Shown piece after piece: positions 9,430-19,060 of a stretch of 64,000 nt of DNA. Under the pieces are notes generated by a model that was given only the letters and a program-made list of their open reading frames with translations, was not told the origin of the DNA and ran no database searches. The DNA is from Impatiens glandulifera. Taxonomy: Eukaryota > Streptophyta > Magnoliopsida > Ericales > Balsaminaceae. The position numbers and the translations under genes were made by a program. Where the stretch lies: positions 43,893,771 to 43,957,770 of the forward strand of contig NC_061869.1 of NCBI RefSeq assembly GCF_907164915.1, given 5' to 3'. Position 1 is the first letter of the stretch; every line of letters starts with the position of its first letter.

Positions 9430-10853
9430 CAAAAACTAACAGAAGAAGTGTGGCATTTAATTCCAAGGCCGACTGATCAACCGGTTATTGGAACTAGATG
9501 AGTTTTCGAAACAAGCTTAGTGAAGATGGCTTAGTCATAATAAACAAAGTCCGGTTGGTTGCTCAAGGATATAGACAGGAGGAAGGCATTGAGTTTGATG
9601 AGTCATTTGTACCTGTGGCCAGACTTGAAGCAATCAAAATCTTCCTAGCTTATGCATCTTTTAAGAATTTCAAAGTGTTTGAAATGGATGTGAAAAGTGC
9701 ATTTTTAAATGGTAAATTAAATGAAGATGTTTATGTTGAACAACCCCCTAGTTTTCTTGATCATACTTTACCAAATCATGTTTTTAAACTTGACAAAGCT
9801 TTATACGGTTTGTAACAAGCTCCAAGCTTAGTATAAAACTTTGACTAAGTTTCTGTTTGATCATGATTTCGTTATTGGGTCAGTAGACAAAACATTGTTT
9901 AGATTTGTTAAAGATTCTCACATTATGCTTGTTCAAGTATATGTTGATGATATCATATTTTGATCAACTAACCCCAAATTGTGTGAGAAATTTGCCAAGC
10001 TGATGCATGACAGATTTGAGATGAGCATGATGGGAGAATTAACTTTCTTATTAACCAAGCCAAATATATCAAGGAATTTCAAAAGAAGTTTGGAATGGAG
10101 AGTTGCTCGGCTGCAGCCACTCCAATGAGTTCCTCTAGCAAGTTAGACAAAGTTGAAGGTGGTCAAAGTGTGGACACCACTGCCTACAGAGGACTCATTG
10201 GCTCCCTACTCTATCTCACTACTAATCGATCAGACATTCAGTTTGCTGTCGATGTTTGTGAAAGATTCTAGGTTAATCCTAAACTTTCTCATTTCACTGC
10301 TGCTAAGCGTATTTTGAAATATCTAAAGGGGACTCAAAATGTGGGACTGTGGTATCCGAAGGATTCCAAGTTCAATTTAACAAGTTACTCAGATGCAGAT
10401 TATGCAGGTTGCAAGGTTGATCGAAAAAGCACCAGTGGAACTTGTCAGTTTCTCGGTGATCGTTTGATCTCTTGGTTCATCAAGAAGCAGATGTTAGTCA
10501 CCGCGTCTACAGTTGAAGCCGAATATCTTATAGTAGGAAGTTGCTGGTCTCAACTCTTGTGGATTCAACAACAACTGCGGGACTATGGGATAGAAGTAGA
10601 GGAATCTCCGATTTTCTACGACAACACAAGTGCAATTGCAATCACCTATAATCCAGTTCTGCACTCTCGGACAAAGCACATCGAAATCAGACATCATTTC
10701 ATCCGAGAGCATGTCAGACATAAGCATATTCGCCTTGAATATGTCCCAACAGATCAACAAGTGGCAGACGTGTTCACGAAGCCACTACCCGAGACTAAGT
10801 TTTCTTACTTTAGAAATATTTTAGGACTTGTTGATCTTGACTTATTTATTTGA
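9430..10853 (+). pseudogene. copia RT and RNase H relic
   Basis: The coding path starts with [18 protein letters not shown] and continues with [20 protein letters not shown] and [20 protein letters not shown] (RT palm), then a TAA in LYGL-QAP. YVDD survives near 9940-9955 (VYVDDIIF), followed by a stop. A short deletion near 10050 joins GELTFL to AKYIKE-like sequence. After TPMSSSSKLDKVEGG and SDIQFAVDVCERF, the RNase H section is open from 10314 to 10853, with YSDADYAGCKVDRKSTSG, TASTVEAEYLIVGSCW and a normal end (KHIRLEYVPTDQQVADVFTKPL). Several stops and frameshifts make it non-functional. RNase H is the best-preserved domain. Confidence 0.9.
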
Positions 10854-11566
10854 ACTTATCATGCATACATTGAGGGTAACATGTTGTTCAAATGTAACTG
10901 GATAGACGAGCAAACAGAGGTCTCAATATGTCTAATGGATCAGTAGTCTAATGAGCATATCTACTTAGACGCATATTTGCTTATGCAGTCTATGCTTCCG
11001 TTTGGATAAAAGTCTTGGTTGATAACCTGCGCGGTTAGATGTCGAAGTCTATTAGACGTTTAGACGTTTGTGAGACTAGCGTGGTTAGACGCTGACATCT
11101 AACCAGACACACGTCTAGCACGTGGTGTTTATGTGTAATTAGACGTTTAAACTCTAATAGACCTTTGGTCGTCTATAAGACAAGTATGGTTAGACGCTGA
11201 CGTCTATCCAGATTAGAGGCATAGAGTGTGAAGAGTAAGTTAGATGTCTAACTACGTGTGTACTTAGACTGCTCATCTTCAGGCTAATAAGATAGTTGTC
11301 CACTGCTATGTTCGCTGTCTATGTACTATTACCGCCAAAATTAAATAGTCATTTCTTCAATAACTAGAAGATATGTGTCTCTCAACGTTAAAAGAATGAC
11401 TAAAAGTTTTGATGATTTCATCTACACGCATTACATTAATGACAATTTTGATGATTATGGTCTTAAATGCTGCTTATCTTAAATGATGTGTCCCTTGGGA
11501 ATATATATATCCTTTCATCTTGGTTCATATAATCATAGCATTAATTGTCATACGTCAGCAGTCCTT
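10854..11566 (+). other. spacer between pol and accessory ORF, rich in TTAGACG words
   Basis: No gene is seen. The words TTAGACG, GTCTAA and AGACGT recur many times between about 10900 and 11260, including inverted pairs such as GTTAGACGC...CATCTAAC near 11090. The same vocabulary forms a minisatellite in this element's LTR (13113-13552). Confidence 0.7.
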
Positions 11567-11573
11567 TATAAAA
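11567..11573 (+). promoter_or_regulatory. TATA box of the second accessory ORF
   Basis: TATAAAA lies 126 bp before the ATG at 11693 and is followed by a pyrimidine-rich leader (tttctctctctaag). Placement and leader style match the TATA box at 806 in the first element. Confidence 0.65.
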
Positions 11574-11692
11574 GAAAAGGTCATACTCAAAGGGTTGAGT
11601 ATCTCCTTTCTGCGAATCCTCGTTTCTCTCTCTAAGAGTTCTTTGTGTGCATCTTAGTATTCCACAAGAAATCCTTGCATTTTCCTTTCGAA

Positions 11693-12453
11693 ATGGGTTC
11701 TATTGTGCCATCCACCCTTCAAATAGATTTTGACTCTATTTCCACGCTGGTGATTACTGAGATGGTAACTATGTTTGAATCTCTCAAAGCATCAGGCCTT
11801 AAAAAATTTCTCAAGGCTCTTGTCGTCATTCACGAACCGGAGGTTCGTGAGAATTTCAAAAATGTTCGTTTATACGACAACAAAATCGTCACTACAAGAA
11901 TCTTCAAATATATTGCCTGTTTCACTAAAGAATCTTTCGCTCAGTTCTTCAATCTTTCGACCGAGGGGATGTCTGAGTTTCCTTCATCATCGAAGGAAGT
12001 CCTGTCTGAGATGGGGCTTGTCTTCTCCGACACTTTTGTGATGGGATTCTAGTTCCTGTCAAAAATACTAGACTACGGTCCTCCCTGAAAGTTGAGTTTT
12101 CTTTACTTAACGTTATCATTTCCCAATCCCTCTTGGCCAAGGGATATTCCAACTCTTACTCGAGGACTGTCTTTGAGATGATGATTTTTATCACTAAGGG
12201 GATAACAATCAACTAGTCAAGTATTATTTTCCACAACTTGTTGTCTTTGTCTGAAAGGAGGTCTCTTGGATATGTTGCTCAGCTCAGCATGTTGCTTTCC
12301 TCTCTCACTTCAAGAGTTGGAAGTCCAGGGATCCATATCAAATCTTCTAGAGTCCTGATCTATCAAAGAGTTCTTGACTATGATATCCAAATTAGGAGGC
12401 TCAAGCTCAAGAAAAGAAATCGGGAGATCTTTCTGGCCGAAAGAGATCAGTAA
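11693..12453 (+). pseudogene. accessory ORF of the second copia element, decayed
   Basis: An ATG at 11693 opens MGSIVPSTLQIDFDSIS, SGLKKFLKAL, then KIVTTRIFKYIACFTKESFA, the same layout as the N-terminal domain of accessory ORF B. The first frame stops at TAG 12050-12052. Reading continues in another frame with LLAKGYSNSYSRTVFEMMIF, then ITIN followed by TAG where Trp is expected (12213), then a stretch aligning with the Q-I region of ORF A (YVAQLSMLLSSL), and a basic end (RRLKLKKRNREIFLAERDQ) to TAA at 12451. So it has one frameshift and at least one nonsense change. It is much shorter than ORF B and lacks the long charged C-terminal half. Function unknown; interpretation rests on resemblance to ORFs A and B. 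Confidence 0.7.
12190..12426 (+). repeat. 237-bp accessory-ORF segment, donor copy
   Basis: This piece, from ATCACTAAGGGG to GAAATCGGGAG, recurs as a 237-bp copy at 12876-13112 inside the adjacent LTR, with roughly a dozen to fifteen substitutions and no length change by eye. Confidence 0.9.
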
Positions 12454-12875
12454 GAATCTATCTCTCTCGATGATGTTAAAAAGGGGGGAAAAGAAAAGAT
12501 ATGGCCTTAAATTTAGGGGAAAAGGTAATCTTTTGTTGTTTTTGAAAAAAATTTGACTATCGATCATGCTATGTATCTCCTAAACTTTTGAAAGTATTAA
12601 TATATGATCCTTGTTGCTTTGCTGATTGTACCTATATGTTTTAATCGGTTATCTTGTCTTATTAATATTGCAAAGTTTTAACATCATCAAAAAGGGGAAA
12701 TTGTTGGGTCAAATTAGTTTGATTAACGTTATTTTGATGATGTATGAGTAAAACTTAACAATGATTAAAATTTAAATATGTAAGAAGTTAAGTCGTCTAA
12801 TTGTTTCTATGTAGGTGCATCAGACTTGGCTAACTTAGACGTGGTCTAAGAAGGCTAATTAGACGTGTTTCTAGT

Positions 12876-13112
12876 ATCATTAAGGGGATAACAATCAACT
12901 AGTCAAGTATCATTTTACACAACTTGTTGGCTTTTTCTAAAAGGAGGTCTCCTAGATATGTTGCTCAACTCAGCATTTTGCTTTCCTCTCTCACTTCAAG
13001 AGTTGGAATTCCAGGGAACCTTATCAAATCTTCTAGAGTCCTGAACTATCAAAGAGTTCTTGACTATGATATCCAAGTTAGGAGGCTCAAGCTCAAGAAA
13101 AGAAATCGGGAG
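12876..13112 (+). repeat. 237-bp copy of accessory-ORF sequence inside the LTR
   Basis: It is collinear with 12190-12426. The left junction follows GTGTTTCTAGT and the right junction runs straight into the minisatellite (gggag then tctaac). It keeps the open frame over most of its length but is detached from any start codon. Confidence 0.9.
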
Positions 13113-13552
13113 TCTAACAAACGTAGTTAGACGTGTCAAACTAACAGATACGTAGTTAGACGTGTTAGTCTAATAGTTACGTAGTTCGATATGCTAGTCT
13201 AACAGATACGTAGTTAGACGTGTCAGTCTAACAAATATGTAGTTAGACGTGTTAGTCTAACAGATACGTAGTTAGACGTGCCAGTCTAACAGATACGTAG
13301 TTAGACGTGCAAGTCTAACAGATACGTAGTTAGACGTGCAAGTCTAACAGATACGTAGTTAGATGTGTCAGTCTAACAGATACGTAGATAGACGTGCCCG
13401 TCTAAGATATACGTAGTTAAACATGTCAGTCTAACAGATACGTAGTTAGACGTGCCAGTCTAACAGATACGTAATTAGACGTGCAAGTCTATCAGATACG
13501 TAGTTAGACGTGCAAGTCTAATAGATACGTAGTTAAACGTACAAGTCTAACT
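13113..13552 (+). repeat. 29-bp minisatellite with a hairpin in each unit
   Basis: About 15 head-to-tail units have a consensus of AGATACGTA followed by GTTAGAC, six variable bases (GTGCCA, GTGTCA or GTGCAA) and GTCTAAC. The two seven-base arms are perfect inverted repeats in most units. Variation is mostly in the loop and at single CpG-type positions. Confidence 0.93.
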
Positions 13553-14886
13553 CCTTCAGATTAGTCTGAAGTGATATGAAGTTAGACGTTGTAGTCTAAC
13601 TCCATTAGACGTGGTAGTCTAATGGGATCCGAAGTTAGACGTTGAAGTCTAACTCCATTAGACTTGGTGGAATAATAGAATTCGTTGTTAGACGTTGACG
13701 TCTAACTCCCTTAGACTTGGCTGTCTAATGGAGCACGTATAATGCCTCGCTTCAGTAGCCGTTTGAAGTTAGCATACATCTACCCATAATCAACTAGTTG
13801 TACGCTACTCCTGCACCACTCTTTCTTACAGTCCAGTACGCCAGCTATTTGCATCAAATGAATGAACGCCATGTATGCGAATATTTTTCCCACAACTTGT
13901 TCAGTACATGATAGTTCCAGAAGGATATCCAGCGCACTACTGTTCAGTACGGCCACGATCCATAAGCATGGAGTCTGATGTACTCTTGTACTATGGAGGT
14001 TTTCCAATGGACGTTTGCCACGTGTCCATGAAAAAGATTCGACCATTGGTGTCCCTCTACTACAAATAGATGCTCAAGGACAACTGTAGAATCACCGGTC
14101 TCTCTGCTCATTTTTCTACAACCTTACAAGCGTACTCTTGCACTTACTGATTGTACATAATTTTCCAAGTTCAAGAAAGAATCAAAAATATTGTCTAGCT
14201 GAGAGATTTTATTGATCATATTGTAAGTTGAACAGAGTTTCTTCTGTTCAACAGAGTGTTAGCTATTTAGTAATCTGTATTTGATTCAAAGAAGTTTAGT
14301 GAAATCATTCTGGTTGATTGGAAGAAGGGGTGACGTAGGAGAGTTTGCTCTGAACATCCATAAACAACTTGTTGTGTTCTTTACCTTCTGTCTTTCATCA
14401 TTCATTGGTTCAAAGCTTCAAATCTAAACAAACAGTTCTGCACTTGAATCGTTTCAAGAGTTTGTGAAGGTTTGCGAAGAATAAAAACTGATATTAATCC
14501 CTAACAAGATTAATATTAATTCGTTTATTCGAAGTTGCTAACAATAGTCAGTCCCCTGTGTCTATTGATTGCATTTATCCTACCATTCTTCAATTTCAAT
14601 AAACAGTTCTTGATATGGACCTTCAGACCGCATTGATGATGTTAAATATAGTTAAATTGATTAAAATAAACTTAGGAAATAAGTTTATATATTATTTTGA
14701 TGATGCGCGAATGATTAAATAAAACTTAGTTATACACATGCAAAGCTGAAGAGTTAGTTTTAATGATGCAAATGAATAAAACTATTTGTGAAATTATGTA
14801 TGCGTAGGTACAGCTCAAGACAGTGTGAGCAGACGTCTTAGTGCAAACAGATGTCCTAAGCAGAGAAAACTTAATTAGACGGGTTG

Positions 14887-16058
14887 CACTAGTAAAAAAA
14901 TATTAATATGAACGATTTTTACCTTTGATATTAAACAAAAAATGGTTAGCATTGTGTAATAACAACAGCTCAAAAAGCGGTTGACATCCGTTACCAGAGT
15001 CTCCGTAGACATTGCTCAAACATGAAATATCAACTATTTTTGGGGCGGTTGTTATTATTCAATAACAACCGTTTTATGAGCGGTTGTTATTAAGCAATAT
15101 CAACTGCTCTAAGCACTGTTATGATTAAACAATTGCAACCGTTTTACATGCAATTGTTATTAAGCAATATCAACAGTTTTAAAAACAATTTTGACTATTT
15201 TGTAGGTTGTTATTAAGAAACTATAAAAGTGGTTGTAATTTCTTAATTATAATGGTTGTTGATATTTTTTATTCCGAATTTATAAAAAAATTATTTCAAT
15301 TATTTAATTAAAAATCACTTTAAAATAAATTTAATTATTTTATTCAAAATTTCAAATGACAAAGATAATTTTTAAATATAATTCCAAAATTAACATTAAA
15401 ACAATTTAATTCCAATACATACAAATACTACATTTAAGTAAAAAAAATCATAATACAAAAAATAAAAAATAATAATTCGATCTTCATCTTTTATTTCTTC
15501 ATCTTTCAGCATAAACCTTCTCTTTTTCATAATTAACTTGCATAATACCTATATAAAAAGATATTTATAACAAATAATTAAAAATTAAAGTTAATAATAT
15601 AAAAATTGTTAGTGGATTCTATTTAATCTATTTAACAACTTTTATACCTCAAAATTTGATTACACAATGATAATTTTACCTGCAAATGAGAAAGGAATTA
15701 AGAGTATTAATTTGAAGGAGGAGGGTTGTGGCTAAGATTTGAGGTTGAGGGATGAGAGAGATTGAGGAGAAAATAAGTAATCGAGGTCAAAAAAAATAAA
15801 GGTAGTTGAAAGAGAGATTATCTAGGTTGAGGAAAAGTTATTGGATGATGTAGAATTAATTAATTAATTATTTTGTATAACAACTCACGATTTTAATGAT
15901 ATTTTATTTATTTATTTTAATTATATATATATATATATATTATATTTTAACAAATTTAATTACTTAAATATTATATATATTTATTAACTATTAAATATTA
16001 TATATAAATAAAAATTATTAAATTAAAAAAATATTTAATATCAACTATTTTTAAAATG

Positions 16059-16092
<34 letters not shown>

Positions 16093-16847
16093 CTCTATTA
16101 AATAATAAATCAAATTAATTTATATAAAAAATTTAAATTTTAAATATATTATATATATATTTTATTAAATAAATATGAATATTTTAAATTAATTATATAT
16201 ATATATATATTTGTTTATTTACATAATATATGAAATTATATTATGTTTTTAAATTTAAAATATATTGTCATAAAATTTTAATTTTTTTACTTATTATTAT
16301 TATTTAATATTTATATTATATATTATATATATATATATAATTCATATAATTAATTATTAATAAATTCATATATATTTATATAAATAATTATTAATTATAT
16401 TTTAAATTTAATAAAAATATATGATTGTATATCTTTCCTAGTTTCTCTCTAATCTCTTCCACTTATTATTTTTTTTTTAAATCTTAAATTTTAATTTCTC
16501 CTTTTTAATAGTATTTTTTTATTCTTATTAAATCTTAAAATTTATTAATATTTTATATTTTTCATGAATACTAAATCTTATTAATATTTTTATTTTTACT
16601 TTCCCTAAAAAATAAATAATTTTATTTTTGCTAAAAGAATAAAATTTATTCAAATATTGAATTTTAATATTAACCGTTTTAAAGTTCCATTAATATAGAT
16701 GAGTTAATATCAACCGTTTTAAGAGCGGTTCATATTGACCCCTTTATATCAATGATTTTTTTAAATTGTTGTTATTATCCCCTTAATATCAACCGCTGAA
16801 CAAACGGTTACTATTTTTGGTTACTATTAATGGTTTTTTTACTAGTG
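14887..16847. mobile_element. non-autonomous CACTA transposon (1961 bp) in the solo LTR
   Basis: The termini are CACTAGTAAAAAA at the left and the inverse TTTTTTACTAGTG at the right, flanked by TTG at 14884-14886 and 16848-16850, the three-base target duplication typical of CACTA elements. Subterminal zones carry repeated GCGGTTGTTATT/AACCGTTTT words, some as perfect hairpins (for example at about 15055: CGGTTGTTATT and AATAACAACCG around ATTC). The interior is extremely AT-rich with (AT)n runs near 15925, 16065 and 16200 and no coding capacity, so mobilisation would need a transposase in trans. Confidence 0.93.
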
Positions 16848-16879
16848 TTGTTTAAAAAGCGTGAGTAGACGCTTCAAGT

Positions 16880-17240
16880 CAAGTAGGCGGGTTGTCTGAA
16901 GAAGCGCGTTTAGATTCTTTGCTTCAGCAGTGGTCTGAAGAAGCGCGTTCAGACGCCTTGCTTTAGTAGTGGTCTGAAGAAGCGCGATCAGACACTTTAC
17001 TTTAGTAGTGGTCTGAAGAAGCGCATTTAGACGCCGTGCTTCAGCAGTGGTCTGAAAAAGTGCGTTCAGACATCTTGCTTCAGCAGTGGTCTGAAGAAGC
17101 GCGTTCATAAGCCTTGCTTCAGCAGTGGTCTAAAAAAACGCGTTTAGACGCTTTGCTTCAGCATTCGTCTGAAGAAGAACTCTGTCCATTTGCACAACTT
17201 ATCAACAATAGCCTTGCTTTAGTAGTCGTCTAAAGAAGAA
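16880..17240 (+). repeat. 39-bp minisatellite in the solo LTR
   Basis: The phrase TGGTCTGAAG recurs at 16931, 16970, 17009 and 17048, a period of 39 bp, with 8-9 units including diverged ends. The best units contain GTCTGAA and TTCAGAC as perfect inverted arms around GAAGCGCG. Because 39 is divisible by three, the minus strand shows a spurious 88-codon frame with a 13-residue repeat. Confidence 0.9.
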
Positions 17241-18094
17241 CTTTGTTTATCAGATTAGTGAACAGTAGCATTCATTATAAGTAGACGCGTTAATTAACTT
17301 ATTACAACTACCACCAAGTGCTCAACCAATAGAAAGTCGACACATAATATATAAATCAGATTCGACCGTTGCCTACACCTCAACAAAGGATAATCAAAGT
17401 ACAACGTCGAATCCCTGAACTTATGAGCGACTTAACATTGTAGCTCTGGCACAGCGGATCCCCGAATATCTGGATTTGTTCTACGGCGAATCTTTCCCGG
17501 TCTTTTATTAATTCAAAAGTCAGAGTCCACCGTTCTACGCTTCATTATAAATGAGCTTCAAAATACAACGGTAAAAGTATACATAGTCAACAAGATTTAA
17601 ATTCTTACTCTCTCACTAACTGTAAAAGTATACATTGTATAAGCTGAGAGCATATTTTTGTTGTAAGTTAAACAAAAAATTCTTGTTGTAAGTTAAATAG
17701 AAAGTTATTTGTTTAACAGAATGAGTGCTAGGATTTCAGAATGGGCAGTTGTTAAGACATGAGTTCTAACTGGGTTTGCATAGGCACTATATAAACAAAA
17801 GTCTTCTAGTGGAATCCTTCCTAGAAACAAAAGAAGAGGTGACGTATGAGTTTTTATCTCCGAACATTCATAAAACTCTCTATGTCATTTACTTTCCGCA
17901 TTTTTACGTCTTGCATTCGTTGCTTCAAATCTAGCCAGCATTCAACACTTAAAATCGTTCAAGAGTTTGTGACAATTTGTGTAGAATAGAAACATGTTTT
18001 AAGTCTCTAACAAGATTAAACCCAATTAAAAGTCAAGTTTAACACAACAACATACAACCCCCTTTCTGTTGTTGTATCCAGTCCTAACAGATGA

Positions 18095-18840
18095 TACTCA
18101 ATATTTTCCCACTTATTAGAAATCCTACGAGATTTACAATGATTACTTACATCTTGTCAATTACTCCCTCCTAGATTCTATAATCAAAACCTTAGTTTGT
18201 AATGATCAATCTTGTGTCCTTCGTCTCATTTTTTCATTTAAAACATTTATTTTTATAAATCTATTGAGAGAATTCCGTCAAGAGTAGAATTTGACAAAGT
18301 TGTTCTAAAAGCCTCTTTTGAGTTAAGAAAAATACCAAGTAAACATAAGCCTTATATCTCATCATCAATGCTGAGTTTTATCGCTTTTAATTTATTAATT
18401 CACACAAAAGTATTATAGTGGTCAAGAGCCAACTTGAAACCTTGAGGACATTAATTGTTTTATTAAAAACAACTAATTATTATTAGTTTTTCTCTCAAAC
18501 AATTCTTCAAGTTTAGTTCAAAGAGTACGAGAATTAAATATAGAGATCGCATGGTTCAAAACTTTCTCATTAATTCATTGACAAATATAACCACATACTT
18601 GTCTATGTAAAAATTCTCAATCCTCCACACTATTTTCTACATGCTTGGCTGAAGAGAACACTGACAACTGAAAATTTTTCACATAAAGCAAATATTAAAT
18701 TTTAACCTTCAAGATATTATAATTAGAACCATTCAAACTCATTATTCTGGATGTGTTAATCTTTATCCTTATACTAAAAAAAAAAACAAGCTCTAAAACC
18801 ACTTTGATGGGTGAATGTATTTTTGAAAATATGACACTTT
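18095..18840. other. AT-rich sequence without recognised features
   Basis: No ORF or repeat of note was seen. Short A runs occur near 18778-18787. Confidence 0.5.
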
Positions 18841-19007
18841 CCTAATTAATTGAGTGTAAGTAAGGCGCTAATTGTTATTGTTATTGTCTGTAATTCAATT
18901 ATTGTTTCATTGTCAAATCTAGAAATTGTCTAGATCTGATCTTAAACTTTTGTATTTTTTTTCCCTCTTTTGGGTTTTTTTAATGAAATGGCACTAAGCT
19001 GTTTTCC

Positions 19008-19056
<49 letters not shown>
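18841..19056 (+). mobile_element. LINE-like 3' end with a 48-base poly(A) tail
   Basis: Text at about 18940-19008 (TTTGGGTTTTTTTAATGAAATGGCAC and following) resembles plant L1-type LINE 3' ends as I remember them. It is followed by an uninterrupted run of A from 19009 to 19056. Such a pure tail suggests a young insertion. The 5' boundary and a flanking duplication could not be identified, so the start given is approximate, and a processed retrocopy is an alternative. Confidence 0.5.

Positions 19057-19060
<4 letters not shown>

Larger units (their letters stand above)
9430..14585 (+). mobile_element. 5'-truncated copia element with accessory ORF and 3' LTR
   Basis: Components in order are RT relic, RNase H, a 0.7-kb spacer, a TATA box, an accessory ORF pseudogene, a polypurine tract (aaaaaggggaaat at about 12689-12701) and an LTR beginning TGTTGGG at 12702. 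The polypurine tract and an extra gene between pol and LTR are typical of Sirevirus-type copia. Nothing of gag, protease or integrase is recognisable before 9430. The right edge (about 14585, TCCTACCA) is inferred by analogy with the CCTAACA ends of its relatives. Confidence 0.75.
12702..14585 (+). repeat. 3' LTR of the second accessory-ORF element
   Basis: It starts TGTTGGGTCAAATTAG after aaaaaggggaaat. It carries the captured ORF segment (12876-13112), a 29-bp hairpin minisatellite (13113-13552), further TTAGACG/GTCTAA words to about 13740, and the family block GGTGACGTAGGAG at about 14329. The end near 14585 is uncertain because no partner LTR is present in the window. No target duplication could be established. 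Confidence 0.65.
14640..18089 (+). mobile_element. solo LTR with GATGA target duplication, carrying a nested CACTA element
   Basis: It begins TGTTAAATATAG at 14640 and ends GTCCTAACA at 18089, flanked by GATGA at 14635-14639 and 18090-18094. Removing the nested CACTA element and its TTG duplication leaves about 1486 bp. It shares with the two other LTRs the TGATGATG-rich start and the block near 17836 (GGTGACGTATGAG...GAACATTCATAAA). No internal region lies next to it, so it is a solo LTR made by LTR-LTR recombination. A TATA-like CATTATAAATGAG is at about 17544. Confidence 0.88.

Noticed and set aside
13113..13552. CRISPR-like array of 29-bp units
   Set aside because: Units are contiguous with no unique spacers, and the setting is a plant LTR, so it is a minisatellite.
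16842..17108. 88-codon minus-strand frame with a repeated NALLQTTAEAR motif
   Set aside because: It is the 39-bp minisatellite of the solo LTR read in frame. The period is a multiple of three, so the repeat is an artefact.
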